Shown one piece after another: positions 26,497 through 34,997 of a stretch of DNA of 64,000 bases. Each line of letters opens with the position of its first letter. Within the stretch, counting starts at the first letter, position 1. Both the position numbers and the translations under genes were made by a program. The stretch lies in contig JBKEDD010000057.1 in the NCBI GenBank assembly GCA_047975215.1, positions 1 through 64,000 of the forward strand, given 5' to 3'. Source of the DNA: JAGRMG01 sp047975215. GTDB lineage: Bacteria; Pseudomonadota; Alphaproteobacteria; Rhodobacterales; Rhodobacteraceae. A model generated the notes under the pieces. It made no database searches. It saw only the letters and a program-made list of their open reading frames with translations, and had not been told where the DNA came from.

Positions 26497-27672
26497 ATGA
26501 ATTTCGACGAGATGACCGAGCGCCGCGGCACCGACAGCGCGAAATGGGACAAGATGCAGGCCTTTTCCGGCGTGTCGCCCGACGATGGCATCCCGATGTG
26601 GGTCGCCGACATGGACTTCCGCGCGCCCGATTTCCTGCAAGACGCCGTGAAGGGGCTGCTTGAACGGGCCAACTACGGCTATTTCTCCGGGATGGAGAGC
26701 TATTTCGAAGCGGTCCGCTGGTGGATGCAGACCCGCCACGACTGGGCCTGCGACCCATCGTGGATGTTCGTGACCTACGGCCTGGGCAACGGCATCGCCA
26801 TGGCCTTGCAGACCTTCACCGAACCGGGCGACGGCGTCGTGACCTTCACGCCCGTCTATCACGAGTTCGAGGCGAAAATCCGCAAGACCGGCCGCGTCAA
26901 TACGCAATTGCCTATGATCGTGCAGGCGGACGGCACCTATGCCATGGATTTCGATGCCTATGACGCGATGCTGACGGGCGGCGAACGGCTGGTTCTCATC
27001 AGTTCGCCGCACAATCCGGCGGGCCGGGTCTGGAGGCGTGACGAATTGAACGCAATCGCGGATTTCTGCCTGCGCCACGATCTGCTGCTGATCTCGGACG
27101 AAATCCATCACGACCTGATCCTGCCTGGGCACCGCCATGTACCGATGCCTGTCGCGGCGCCGCAGATCGAGGACCGGCTGATCGTCATGACTTCGGGGTC
27201 AAAGACCTTCAACATTGCCGGGGCACGCACCGGCTGCGTCATCATTCCCGATGCGAAGCTGAGACAACGCTTTGCCGATTTCCACCGCAGCCTGGACATG
27301 AGCCCGAACCTCTTGGGCATCACCCTGACGCGGGCCGCCTATTCACCCGCGGGCGCAGCCTGGGTGGACGAACTTACCGCATATATCGCGGGCAACGCGC
27401 AACTGTTCAGCGGCCTGGTCAACGCCATCCCCGGCCTGGCCGCAATGCCGATGCAATCGACCTATCTCGCCTGGGTGGACTTTGCCGGAACCGGCATGAC
27501 GCCGGCCGAATTCCTGGGCCGTATCCACAACGACGCGCGCATCGCCCCCACACCGGGAACCCAGCTCGGCCAAGGCGGCGCAACCTTTCTGCGGTTCAAT
27601 CTGGGCACCCAGCGCGCCCGCGTCGCCGAAGCGGGCGAAAGGCTTCAGGCTGCGTTCTCGGACTTGCAGTAA
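26497..27672 (+). CDS. patB: MalY/PatB-family cystathionine beta-lyase / aminotransferase
   Basis: Fold-type I PLP enzyme of 391 residues, cytoplasmic. The family's N-terminal phrase appears as IPMWVADMDF, the substrate region as SPHNPAGRVW, the PLP-phosphate Asp in LLISDEIHHDL and the PLP lysine in SGSKTFNIAG. The MalY/PatB branch cleaves C-S bonds in cystathionine or cysteine conjugates; a pure aminotransferase role cannot be excluded. GGAGGGA precedes the ATG at 26497 closely. It stands alone on the plus strand. Confidence 0.88.
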   Translation: MNFDEMTERRGTDSAKWDKMQAFSGVSPDDGIPMWVADMDFRAPDFLQDAVKGLLERANYGYFSGMESYFEAVRWWMQTRHDWACDPSWMFVTYGLGNGIAMALQTFTEPGDGVVTFTPVYHEFEAKIRKTGRVNTQLPMIVQADGTYAMDFDAYDAMLTGGERLVLISSPHNPAGRVWRRDELNAIADFCLRHDLLLISDEIHHDLILPGHRHVPMPVAAPQIEDRLIVMTSGSKTFNIAGARTGCVIIPDAKLRQRFADFHRSLDMSPNLLGITLTRAAYSPAGAAWVDELTAYIAGNAQLFSGLVNAIPGLAAMPMQSTYLAWVDFAGTGMTPAEFLGRIHNDARIAPTPGTQLGQGGATFLRFNLGTQRARVAEAGERLQAAFSDLQ

Positions 27673-27758
27673 GACGCCGCCCGCCCACGGGGTAATGCGC
27701 CCCGCGGCTTGCGCCATTCAGATATTGGCCGGCAGCGCCGGGCTTGCCCCGGCAACCG

Positions 27759-28127
27759 TCAAGGCATGTCGCCAAGGTCGCCGTGGCCCAACAGGGCAAC
27801 GGGCGCCCCCGGATCGCGGTAGAAATCCAGCGGTGCGGCATCGGCGGCGGCGGTGCTGCGCTTGAATTCATAGCGCAGTTCGCCGCCCTCTTCGCCCGAG
27901 GCGACGATCAGACACTGATAGAGATGGCGCGCGCCGTCATAAAGATCGACCAGCCCGCGCAGCGACGGGGTGGTTTGCGCCTCAACCGCGAAACCGTCGC
28001 GCCACAAGCGCAGGACGGGGTGGATTTCCTCACCGGCAAGAACGCGCAGGCGGCTCGATTTCTTCAGCGCCGCAAGTCTTGCGGCATCCAGCCCGGCCTG
28101 GATCTCCCTGGAAAGATACGTGGACAT
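27759..28127 (-). CDS. conserved-looking hypothetical protein
   Basis: A 122-residue soluble protein starting MSTYLSREIQAGLDAARLAA. It has a helical N-terminus, then strands with GFAVEAQTTPSLRGLVDLYDG and YQCLIVASGEEGGELRYEF. No domain is recognised with confidence. Codon use and the intact frame support a real gene, and I recall similar roseobacter proteins without assigned function. It is convergent with the PatB-type gene and divergent from the glutathione-dependent reductase gene. Confidence 0.75.
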   Translation of the reverse strand: MSTYLSREIQAGLDAARLAALKKSSRLRVLAGEEIHPVLRLWRDGFAVEAQTTPSLRGLVDLYDGARHLYQCLIVASGEEGGELRYEFKRSTAAADAAPLDFYRDPGAPVALLGHGDLGDMP

Positions 28128-28356
28128 GGCTACCCCCGGAAAACCGCTGAAACAAATGCGCGATCAGGGTGACTCGCCTGGTTCGAAAATCAAGTAAAGT
28201 CTTGATGACAGGCCCATCGCGCGGCGGGCGTTGCGCAAAAGAAGCGGCGGAAATGCCGGTTAGTGTGCATCCACACAGCCCGTCTGTGCGCCACTTGCCC
28301 TGACAGTCGCCACCGCCAAGGCTAGATATGGAGGGGAAACGCATGGAGGCGACAAG

Positions 28357-29352
28357 ATGGGGCAAATGATCGACGGCCAATGGCACGCGGACCCGCCCGC
28401 CACGGCCTTCGCCGGCAATGACGGCACGTTCCGGCGTACCAGGTCGGGTTTTCGCAACTGGATCACCTCCGACGGCCGCCCGGGTCCGTCCGGCGAGGGC
28501 GGATTTCCCGCCGAATCGGGGCGCTATCACCTCTATGTCAGCCTCGCCTGCCCCTGGGCGCACCGCACCCTGATATTCCGGCAACTGAAGGGCCTGGCAA
28601 AGCATATCGCGGTTTCGGTGGTGCATCCGGACATGCTTGAGGACGGCTGGACCTTCGATACCGGGTTTGCCGGCGCCACGGGCGATACCCTGTCCGGTCA
28701 CGAGTTTCTGCATCAGGTCTATTCGAAAGCCGAACCGCGAATGACCGGCCGGGTCACGGTGCCAATTCTGTGGGACACCACCCGCAATACCGTCGTTTCG
28801 AACGAAAGCGCCGAAATCATCCGCATGTTCAACTCGGCTTTCGACGGCGTGAGTGGAAACCGCGACGACTACTGGCCCGAACCGCTGCGCGACGAGATCG
28901 AAACGCTGAACGCGCGCATCTACGACACGTTCAACAACGGCGTCTACAAATGCGGTTTCGCCACGACGCAGCAGGCCTACGACGCCGCCGTCGGGCCGCT
29001 ATTCGAAACGCTCGACTGGCTTGAAAGTCGCCTGTCCGAAAACCGCTACCTGTTGGGCGCGCGTATCACCGAAGCCGACTGGCGCCTGTTCACCACGCTG
29101 ATCCGGTTCGATCCGGTCTATCACACGCATTTCAAGTGCAACCGCGCCCGGATCGTCGATTTTCCGAACCTCTGGGCCTACACGCGCGAACTGTTTCAGT
29201 GGCCCGGCATCGCCGATACCGTGAATTTCGCCCATATCATCCGCCACTACTATTTCAGCCATGACAGCATCAATCCGCACAGGATCATTCCTGTCGGCCC
29301 CAAGATCGACTTTGGCGAACCGCATGGAAGGGATCAGCGCGGCACCGCATAA
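28357..29352 (+). CDS. yqjG: glutathionyl-hydroquinone reductase (Xi-class glutathione transferase)
   Basis: Cytoplasmic enzyme that reduces glutathionyl-hydroquinones with glutathione. The 331-residue length, longer than ordinary GSTs, and the active-site motif LACPWAHRT with Cys65 define the Xi class (YqjG/ECM4). Further family blocks are VPILWDTTRNTVVSNESAEI and the C-terminal helical domain with YRFDPVYHTHFKCN in altered form. The ATG at 28357 is preceded by GGAGG at a suitable distance. Its 3' end overlaps the convergent response regulator gene by 19 bp. Confidence 0.93.
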   Translation: MGQMIDGQWHADPPATAFAGNDGTFRRTRSGFRNWITSDGRPGPSGEGGFPAESGRYHLYVSLACPWAHRTLIFRQLKGLAKHIAVSVVHPDMLEDGWTFDTGFAGATGDTLSGHEFLHQVYSKAEPRMTGRVTVPILWDTTRNTVVSNESAEIIRMFNSAFDGVSGNRDDYWPEPLRDEIETLNARIYDTFNNGVYKCGFATTQQAYDAAVGPLFETLDWLESRLSENRYLLGARITEADWRLFTTLIRFDPVYHTHFKCNRARIVDFPNLWAYTRELFQWPGIADTVNFAHIIRHYYFSHDSINPHRIIPVGPKIDFGEPHGRDQRGTA

Positions 29353-29696
29353 TGTTCGACCATCGCCGCCAGATCCTCCGGCGGCGTCGCGCTCTGGACG
29401 TAGGCGCAGGCGTTGGATGAAAACGCAAAGATCGACCCGTCGGAAAAGAAGCTGGTGTTGGTGACGAAAATCACCCGCGTTTGCGGGCAACGGTAGTTGG
29501 CGAAATCCGCCACCGCCAGGGCGCTGCCGCCCTCCAGCACGAGATCCAGTACGATCACGTCAAACCGCACGCCGTATAGTGCAAGTATCGCCGCCGCCTG
29601 GTCATGCACCAACGTCACCGTAGCGCCTTGCCTCTCCAGATGACGCATCCAAAGCTCACCCAGTTCGGGTTTGCCTTCCACGATAAGTACCTGCAT
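29334..29696 (-). CDS. single-domain response regulator, degenerate receiver
   Basis: A 120-residue receiver domain with no output domain. The phosphoacceptor position is kept as D51 (VIVLDLVLEGGSA) and a Thr follows in VIFVTNTS. The acidic pair at the start of the domain is E7-G8 instead of two acids. The conserved Lys-Pro near the end is replaced (SATPPED). Phosphorylation may therefore be weak or absent. Two starts are possible: 29696 (MQVLIVEGK, fold-based) or 29720, which has AGGAAAGGA about 11 bases ahead. A perfect CtrA-type box lies 68 bp upstream of 29696. Confidence 0.8.
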   Translation of the reverse strand: MQVLIVEGKPELGELWMRHLERQGATVTLVHDQAAAILALYGVRFDVIVLDLVLEGGSALAVADFANYRCPQTRVIFVTNTSFFSDGSIFAFSSNACAYVQSATPPEDLAAMVEHYAVPR

Positions 29697-29763
29697 GCGA
29701 GATAGCGGAACACCGACCATGTGTTGCCACGTCCTTTCCTGGTCCGGTGATCCGCCCAATGTC

Positions 29764-29778
29764 TTAACAAAACCTTAA
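29764..29778. promoter_or_regulatory. CtrA-type binding site
   Basis: TTAA-N7-TTAA, followed by C, is a perfect match to the full CtrA consensus TTAA-N7-TTAAC. It lies in the divergent region between the degenerate response regulator and the lytic transglycosylase, 44-68 bp from the former and 130 bp from the latter. Confidence 0.65.
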
Positions 29779-29907
29779 CGCGTTCGCGCCATCGCCCGGC
29801 CCGGCCCGAAACCGCCGGTGGGAGCCGGGCCGTGTACGCAGCAATTCCGCTGTCCAGCCTGCCCGAATTCGTCTAGGCTACGCGGACAGTTCGGGACAGG
29901 TATTTTC

Positions 29908-31086
29908 ATGCACCATTGCACCGGCCTCGCGGCCGTCATTGCATTCCTTTCGATCGCCACCGCCGCCGGTGCGTCCTGCGGCGGGCCTTTTTCGGCCTTC
30001 GTCGATGGGCTGAAGGCCGAGGCCGTCGGCAAGGACTATTCTGCGGCCTCCGTCGATGCCTTCTTCAGCGGCGCGCATCAGGATCCGAAGGTGCTGCGCG
30101 CCGACCGCGCGCAGGGGGTGTTTCAGAAACCCTTTGTCGAATTCTCGCGCCGGCTGATCTCGCGGAACCGTATCGAACGCGGCCTCGCAAATGCCCGGAA
30201 GTACGATGCCGTGTTCAACCGGATCGAATCAGAATTCGGCGTATCGCGCGGCGTGCTGCTGGCCTTCTGGGCGTTCGAGACCGATTTCGGCGCCGTGCAG
30301 GGCGATTTCAACACGCTCGGCGCGCTGGTCACACTGGCACATGACTGCCGCCGGCCCGAATTGTTCCGGCCCCAGATCTTCGCCGCGCTCGAGCTTTACC
30401 GGCAAGGCGGGTTCGACCCGGCATCAACCACGGGCGCCTGGGCCGGCGAGATCGGGCAGGTGCAGATGCTGCCGCGCGATATTCTCGAGAACGGGGTGGA
30501 CGGCGACGGCGATGGCCGCATCGACGTGAAATCATCGGCCCCCGATGCCCTGATGTCAGGCGCGAAGATGTTGCGTTCGCTGGGCTGGCGCACGGGCGAA
30601 CCCTGGTTGCAGGAAGTGCAGTTGCCCGCTGGGCTCGACTGGGCGCTTACCGGTCCGGGGCAGACCCGCACCGTTGCCGAATGGGCAGCGATGGGCGTAA
30701 GCGGGCGCGACGAACCCCTGGCGAACGCCGGCCTGCCCGCGTCGATCCTGCTACCGCAGGGCCGTGGCGGCCCGGCCTTCATCGCCTACCCCAACTTTCG
30801 GGTCTATTTCGACTGGAACCAGAGTTTCGTCTATGTGATGACGGCGGCCTATTTCGCAACCCGGTTGGAGGGCGCGCCGGTCTATGACGCCGGCAATCCC
30901 GATCCGGGCCTGTCGGGCGAGGACATGAAGCGGCTGCAGACCCGGCTGACGGCGATGGGCCACGATGTCGGGGGCATCGACGGCATTCTGGGTGCCAGGA
31001 CCCGCGAGGCGGTGCAGAAGGAACAGGCGCAACTGGGTATGCCGGCCGACGCCTGGCCGACACAGGAGCTTTTGAGCCGACTGTAG
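29908..31086 (+). CDS. lytic murein transglycosylase (MltB/SLT2 family) with peptidoglycan-binding domain
   Basis: Periplasmic enzyme that cleaves peptidoglycan glycan strands. The 392-residue protein has a signal peptide (MHHCTGLAAVIAFLSIATAAGA), an SLT2 catalytic domain with the general-acid Glu in FWAFETDFGA and the downstream QVQMLPRDI, and a C-terminal PG_binding_1 domain (LQTRLTAMGHDVGGIDGILG). The cysteine after the signal is not in a convincing lipobox. The ATG at 29908 follows GGGACAGG. The upstream region carries a CtrA-type box, which would suit cell-cycle control of wall remodelling. Confidence 0.92.
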   Translation: MHHCTGLAAVIAFLSIATAAGASCGGPFSAFVDGLKAEAVGKDYSAASVDAFFSGAHQDPKVLRADRAQGVFQKPFVEFSRRLISRNRIERGLANARKYDAVFNRIESEFGVSRGVLLAFWAFETDFGAVQGDFNTLGALVTLAHDCRRPELFRPQIFAALELYRQGGFDPASTTGAWAGEIGQVQMLPRDILENGVDGDGDGRIDVKSSAPDALMSGAKMLRSLGWRTGEPWLQEVQLPAGLDWALTGPGQTRTVAEWAAMGVSGRDEPLANAGLPASILLPQGRGGPAFIAYPNFRVYFDWNQSFVYVMTAAYFATRLEGAPVYDAGNPDPGLSGEDMKRLQTRLTAMGHDVGGIDGILGARTREAVQKEQAQLGMPADAWPTQELLSRL

Positions 31087-31328
31087 AGTCGGGGACGAGA
31101 AGGGCTGGAGTATTCAGAAGCTTCCGATGCCCCCCGCATCCACCGACCGCTTGCGGGACGATCCGCTGTGCCTGCTTATCGTCTCCGAAGAATGTGGCCC
31201 TGTTGACCTGCAGGATCGAGCGTTATCTGCGTGAAGTCGCAGCCTTCGCCGCAGACAAGCTCAACGGGCCAGGCCGGCAACTTTGTGTGCCACGCTCTGC
31301 AAGAACTCGTGGCGAACTACAACAATGT

Positions 31329-31431
31329 TTCCCAACCGCCAAAAAGCGTCTGCCGTGTTGTCGCCAAAGTAATTGAGAAGATTGGTAGCGGAGGATGGAC
31401 TTGAACCCCTGACACGCGGATTATGATTCCG
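31329..31431. repeat. left att-like direct repeat (partial tRNA-Met copy)
   Basis: 103 bp align with 37231-37334 at about 89% identity (ten mismatches and one gap by hand). The right-hand 49 bp (31383-31431) are the 3' part of tRNA-Met from the anticodon stem to CCA with two changes. The copy lacks the 5' half, so it cannot make a tRNA. The other 54 bp match the sequence between the recombinase and the tRNA on the other side. Confidence 0.85.
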
Positions 31432-31604
31432 GTCGCCCACGTTGAAAACACAAGATAAATCGTCCAAACAGGGGAAATCCTGTTTTAGTGGTTCCAATAG
31501 GTTGCGATCACTTTCCCAACCAGGTGCTTTTCGGGCTAAGCGGATTTTGAGCAGGCGCTATAAGACCGGCGGCACCATAATGTTCAACAAAAAGATAGAC
31601 GTTG

Positions 31605-31715
31605 AACATATGCGGGAAACCCTACGAGAACAGCCGACCGGCCGCCTACATGGAGCGCCGGGTTCTGGAACTGAAACCGAAGAAGACCCAGGCCGAGATC
31701 GTTCGCGTGGACTGA
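31605..31715 (+). pseudogene. fragment of an XRE-family helix-turn-helix regulator
   Basis: The frame ending at the TGA 31713-31715 reads PYENSRPAAYMERRVLELKP followed by KKTQAEI. This resembles the N-terminal part of short roseobacter XRE regulators, in which the phrase KTQAEIA opens the HTH. The frame stops inside the HTH, and there is no normal ATG upstream. It is probably a decayed island gene. The identification rests on a short segment. Confidence 0.35.
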
Positions 31716-31931
31716 CGTCAAAGGGTAAGGGGAAGTCACGCCTCAGGCCGGAGACGCGCGACAATGCCGAGTGCGCATTGGGTCGTCAAGGCAGGTTTCG
31801 CAACCGTGTCCCGGGCCGCTTGCGCAATCAAATTTCCTTTTCAAACCGGTAAATATGCATAATAGTACCTTGATGCTTCTTTATGGCATGCCGAATCTGA
31901 CTACCAACTGAACAGCAGTATGAGGAACGAC

Positions 31932-33089
31932 ATGAAACCGATTACCCTCTTCAAGACAGCTTCTCTGGTCATTGCCACCACGACACTGACCGCGATGGCT
32001 GTCCCGGCCAAGGCTGACATCAAAATCGGCAGTTCGCTGTCTCAAACCGGCCCGGCATCTTTCCTGGGTGATCCCGAGGCCAAGACGCTCAGCATGCTTG
32101 TCGAAGAAATCAACGCTGCCGGCGGCATCAACGGCGAAAAGATCGAACTGGTGATGTATGACGACGCCGCCGACGCCAACAAGGCGCGCACCTTCGCCAC
32201 CCGCATGGTCGAGGATGACGAGGTCGTCGCGGTGATCGGCGGGTCGACCACCGGGACGACCATGGCCATGATCCCGGTCTTCGAAGAGGCCGAGATTCCG
32301 TTCATCTCGCTTGCCGGCGCGGTGGTCATCATCGACCCGGCCAAGAAATGGGTGTTCAAGACCCCGCATACCGACCTGATGGCCTGCGGCAAGATCTACG
32401 AGGATCTGAAAAAGCGCGGTCTGACCAAGGTTGGCCTTATCTCGGGTACCGGCGGCTTTGGCCAGTCCATGCACGAGCAATGCCTGAGCATCGCCGGCGA
32501 ATACGGCATCGACATCGTCGCCGACGAGACCTACGGCCCCAAGGACGCCGACATGACACCGCAGCTGACCAAGATCGGCGCGACCGACGGGCTTCAGGCG
32601 GTGGTCAACCCCGGCTTTGGCCAGGGACCGGCGATCGTCACGCGCAACTTCGCCCAACTCAACATTGGTGTGCCGCTGTACCAGTCGCACGGCGTTGCCT
32701 CGAAAAGCTTCATCGACCTGGCAGGCGACGCGGCCGAAGGCGTGCGGCTTCCGGCTTCGGCGCTGCTGGTGGCGGATCTGCTGCCCGAAAGCGACCCGCA
32801 GAAGGCGGTCGTGGTCGGCTATCGCGATGCCTACGAGGCAGCCACCGGGTCGGATGTCTCGACCTTCGGCGGACATGCCTATGATGCATTCAAGATCCTC
32901 GTGGCCGCGATCGAGCGCGCCGGTTCGGACGATTCCGCCGCGATCCGCGACGAGATCGAAAAGACCAGCGGATTCATGGGCACCGCGGGTGTGGTCAACA
33001 TGTCGCCCACCGACCACCTCGGTCTTGACCTGACCGCCTTCCGCATGCTCGAACTCAAGGGCGGCGGCTGGACCATTGTCACGGACTGA
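31932..33089 (+). CDS. livK: branched-chain amino acid ABC transporter substrate-binding protein
   Basis: Periplasmic binding protein of the HAAT family (type 1 periplasmic fold), 385 residues. The signal peptide is clear (hydrophobic core LVIATTTLTAMAVPAKA, cleavage near residue 28). The mature start DIKIGSSLSQTGPASFLGDP and the repeat NKARTFATRMVEDDEVVAVIGG are family features. Substrates are usually Leu/Ile/Val, but paralogues bind aromatic acids, amides or urea, so the ligand is uncertain. The second ATG at 31932 is chosen because AGGAACGAC precedes it. A strong hairpin separates it from livH, expected to keep the binding protein in excess. Confidence 0.9.
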   Translation: MKPITLFKTASLVIATTTLTAMAVPAKADIKIGSSLSQTGPASFLGDPEAKTLSMLVEEINAAGGINGEKIELVMYDDAADANKARTFATRMVEDDEVVAVIGGSTTGTTMAMIPVFEEAEIPFISLAGAVVIIDPAKKWVFKTPHTDLMACGKIYEDLKKRGLTKVGLISGTGGFGQSMHEQCLSIAGEYGIDIVADETYGPKDADMTPQLTKIGATDGLQAVVNPGFGQGPAIVTRNFAQLNIGVPLYQSHGVASKSFIDLAGDAAEGVRLPASALLVADLLPESDPQKAVVVGYRDAYEAATGSDVSTFGGHAYDAFKILVAAIERAGSDDSAAIRDEIEKTSGFMGTAGVVNMSPTDHLGLDLTAFRMLELKGGGWTIVTD

Positions 33090-33099
33090 CCGTGCATCG

Positions 33100-33131
33100 G
33101 CGGGGCGCGCAACGACGGCTGCGCGCCCCGC
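33100..33131 (+). other. strong intercistronic hairpin livK-livH
   Basis: An 11-bp perfect stem (GCGGGGCGCGC / GCGCGCCCCGC) with a 10-nt loop lies 10 bp after the livK stop. There is no T-tract, so it probably protects the livK mRNA or partially terminates. Confidence 0.7.
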
Positions 33132-33157
33132 TACAAGAACAACAATAGGGGCGGCAG

Positions 33158-34030
33158 ATGTCTGAATTCCTTCAGTTCTTTTTTTCCGGAATCACGGTGG
33201 GGGCGGTCTATGCGCTGGTCGCGCTCGGATTCATCATTATCTACAATTCCTCAGGCGTGGTGAATTTCGCCCAGGGCGAATTCGTGATGCTTGGCGGCAT
33301 GTCCACGGTGTTCATCCACGCCCTCGGTGCACCGCTGTTCGCGGCGGCTCTGGCCGCCATCCTGATCACCGCGGCGGTGGGCGTGGCGCTGAACAAACTG
33401 GCGATCGAACCGGCGCGCGGCGCGTCGGTGGTGGCGCTGATCATCATCACCATCGGCGCCTCGATCTTCCTGCGCGGTTTGGCGCAGATCGTGTTTGACA
33501 AGAAGATCCACCGCTTTCCCAGCTTTTCCGGGGATGCGCCGTTCGAGATCGGCGGCGCCACCATCCTGCCGCAAAGCCTATGGATCATCGTCGGTGCACT
33601 GGCCGTGTTCTTTGCCCTCTACCTGTTCTTCACCCGCACCCTGACCGGCAAGGCCGTTCTGGCCACCGCCAACAACAAGCTGGCGGCGCAACTGGTGGGC
33701 ATCAACACCAATTTCGTCATGACACTCAGCTTTGCGCTGTCGGCCGCAATCGGGGCCCTGGCCGGTGTGCTGGTCACTCCGGTCACTCTGACCAGCTACG
33801 ATGTCGGTATCGCGCTGGCGCTCAAGGGGTTTGCCGCCGCCATCCTCGGCGGCATGGGCAGCCCGTTCGGGGCCCTGGTCGGCGGGCTGCTGGTCGGACT
33901 GATCGAGGCCATGACCGCCGGCTACATCAGCTCCGAATACAAGGAAGCGGTGGCCTTCCTGGTCATCCTCGTCGTGCTGTTCGTGATGCCCCATGGCATC
34001 TTCGGGCGCACCAAGCTGGATCGGGTCTGA
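33158..34030 (+). CDS. livH: branched-chain amino acid ABC transporter permease LivH
   Basis: Inner-membrane permease of 290 residues with about eight helices. The LivH signature is seen at the N-terminus (GITVGAVYALVALGFIIIYN, then SSGVVNFAQGEFVMLG) and in the coupling region (ALKGFAAAILGGMGSPFGAL). GGGGCGGC precedes the ATG at 33158. It is followed after 4 bp by livM. Confidence 0.94.
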   Translation: MSEFLQFFFSGITVGAVYALVALGFIIIYNSSGVVNFAQGEFVMLGGMSTVFIHALGAPLFAAALAAILITAAVGVALNKLAIEPARGASVVALIIITIGASIFLRGLAQIVFDKKIHRFPSFSGDAPFEIGGATILPQSLWIIVGALAVFFALYLFFTRTLTGKAVLATANNKLAAQLVGINTNFVMTLSFALSAAIGALAGVLVTPVTLTSYDVGIALALKGFAAAILGGMGSPFGALVGGLLVGLIEAMTAGYISSEYKEAVAFLVILVVLFVMPHGIFGRTKLDRV

Positions 34031-34034
34031 GAAC

Positions 34035-34997
34035 GTGGCAAATCTTTCCCCTCGGGCTGCGACATTGATCGCACTGGCGGCGATTGCCCTGCTTGCACCG
34101 CTGCTGTTTCCTTCCAGCTTCTACTACCGCGTCGGGGCGCTGATCTTCATCAACGGGCTTTCGGTGATCGGGCTGGTGATCCTGGTCGGCTTTGCCGGGC
34201 AGGTCAGCCTTGGCCATGCCGGTTTCGCCGGCATCGGCGCCTACACCTGCGCCCTGGCCCCGGTGCATCTGGGCCTTCACCCGGCCCTGGCCATGGTTCT
34301 GGGCGCCGCCATCTCGGCGGTCGTGGCCTGGCTGGTCGGGCGGCCGATACTGCGGCTCAGCGGGCATTTCCTGGCGGTTGCGACGCTGGGCTTCGGAATT
34401 CTGGTCTTCATGGTGCTGAACAACGAAAGCTGGCTGACCGGCGGCCCCGACGGCATCGCCGTCGCCGATATCGGGTTGCGCGGCCTGCTGCGCGACTACG
34501 GCATCAAGGTCACCGCGTCGCAACTGTGGTACTGGCTTGGCGCCGTGGCGCTGATGCTGGGTGCGTTCCTGGCACTGAACCTTCAGAACAGCCCTGCCGG
34601 CCGCGCGCTGCGATCGCTGCACGACAGCGAGGTCGCCGCCCGCACCATCGGCATCGACGTAGCCAGGATGAAGCTGACCGCCTTCGTGGTGTCGGCGGTC
34701 TATACCTCGGTGGCCGGGTCGATGCTGGCGATGATGAACCGCTTCGTCACCCCCGATATCGCTGGCTTCATGCATTCTGTCGAACTGCTGACAATGACCG
34801 TTCTGGGCGGTGCCGGGGCGGTGTTCGGCGGCTTCGTGGGCGCCACGATCCTGACCGCCCTGCCGCAATTGCTGACCGTGTTCGAGGAATACGAAAACCT
34901 GCTTCTTGGGCTTATCATGATGCTGGTGATGATCTTCCTGCGCGAGGGGCTGGTCCCGTCGATCGCGCGCCGCCTGCGCCGGGGAGGATCGAAATGA
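34035..34997 (+). CDS. livM: branched-chain amino acid ABC transporter permease LivM
   Basis: Second permease of the LIV importer, 320 residues. The family motif VGFAGQVSLGHAGFAGIGAY is intact, and the coupling region TVLGGAGAVFGGFVGA is near the C-terminus. The GTG at 34035, 4 bp after the livH stop, is the best start because it gives a normal membrane N-terminus; an upstream start would overlap livH by 38 bp. Its stop overlaps the livG start (ATGA). Confidence 0.92.
   Translation: MANLSPRAATLIALAAIALLAPLLFPSSFYYRVGALIFINGLSVIGLVILVGFAGQVSLGHAGFAGIGAYTCALAPVHLGLHPALAMVLGAAISAVVAWLVGRPILRLSGHFLAVATLGFGILVFMVLNNESWLTGGPDGIAVADIGLRGLLRDYGIKVTASQLWYWLGAVALMLGAFLALNLQNSPAGRALRSLHDSEVAARTIGIDVARMKLTAFVVSAVYTSVAGSMLAMMNRFVTPDIAGFMHSVELLTMTVLGGAGAVFGGFVGATILTALPQLLTVFEEYENLLLGLIMMLVMIFLREGLVPSIARRLRRGGSK

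Larger units (their letters stand above)
31087..31931. other. gene-poor left end of the tRNA-Met island
   Basis: No complete gene is supported in these 845 bp. The stretch contains the att-like repeat (31329-31431), a fragment of an XRE-type regulator (31605-31715) and, near 31830-31880, AT-rich sequence that may hold the livK promoter (CATAAT around 31857-31862). Between 31087 and 31328 I see nothing recognisable. The reading frames on both strands here look non-coding. Confidence 0.6.

Noticed and set aside
31442..31852. 136-codon frame at the left end of the island
   Set aside because: Composition and start are unconvincing, and another frame in the same place carries the XRE-like fragment.
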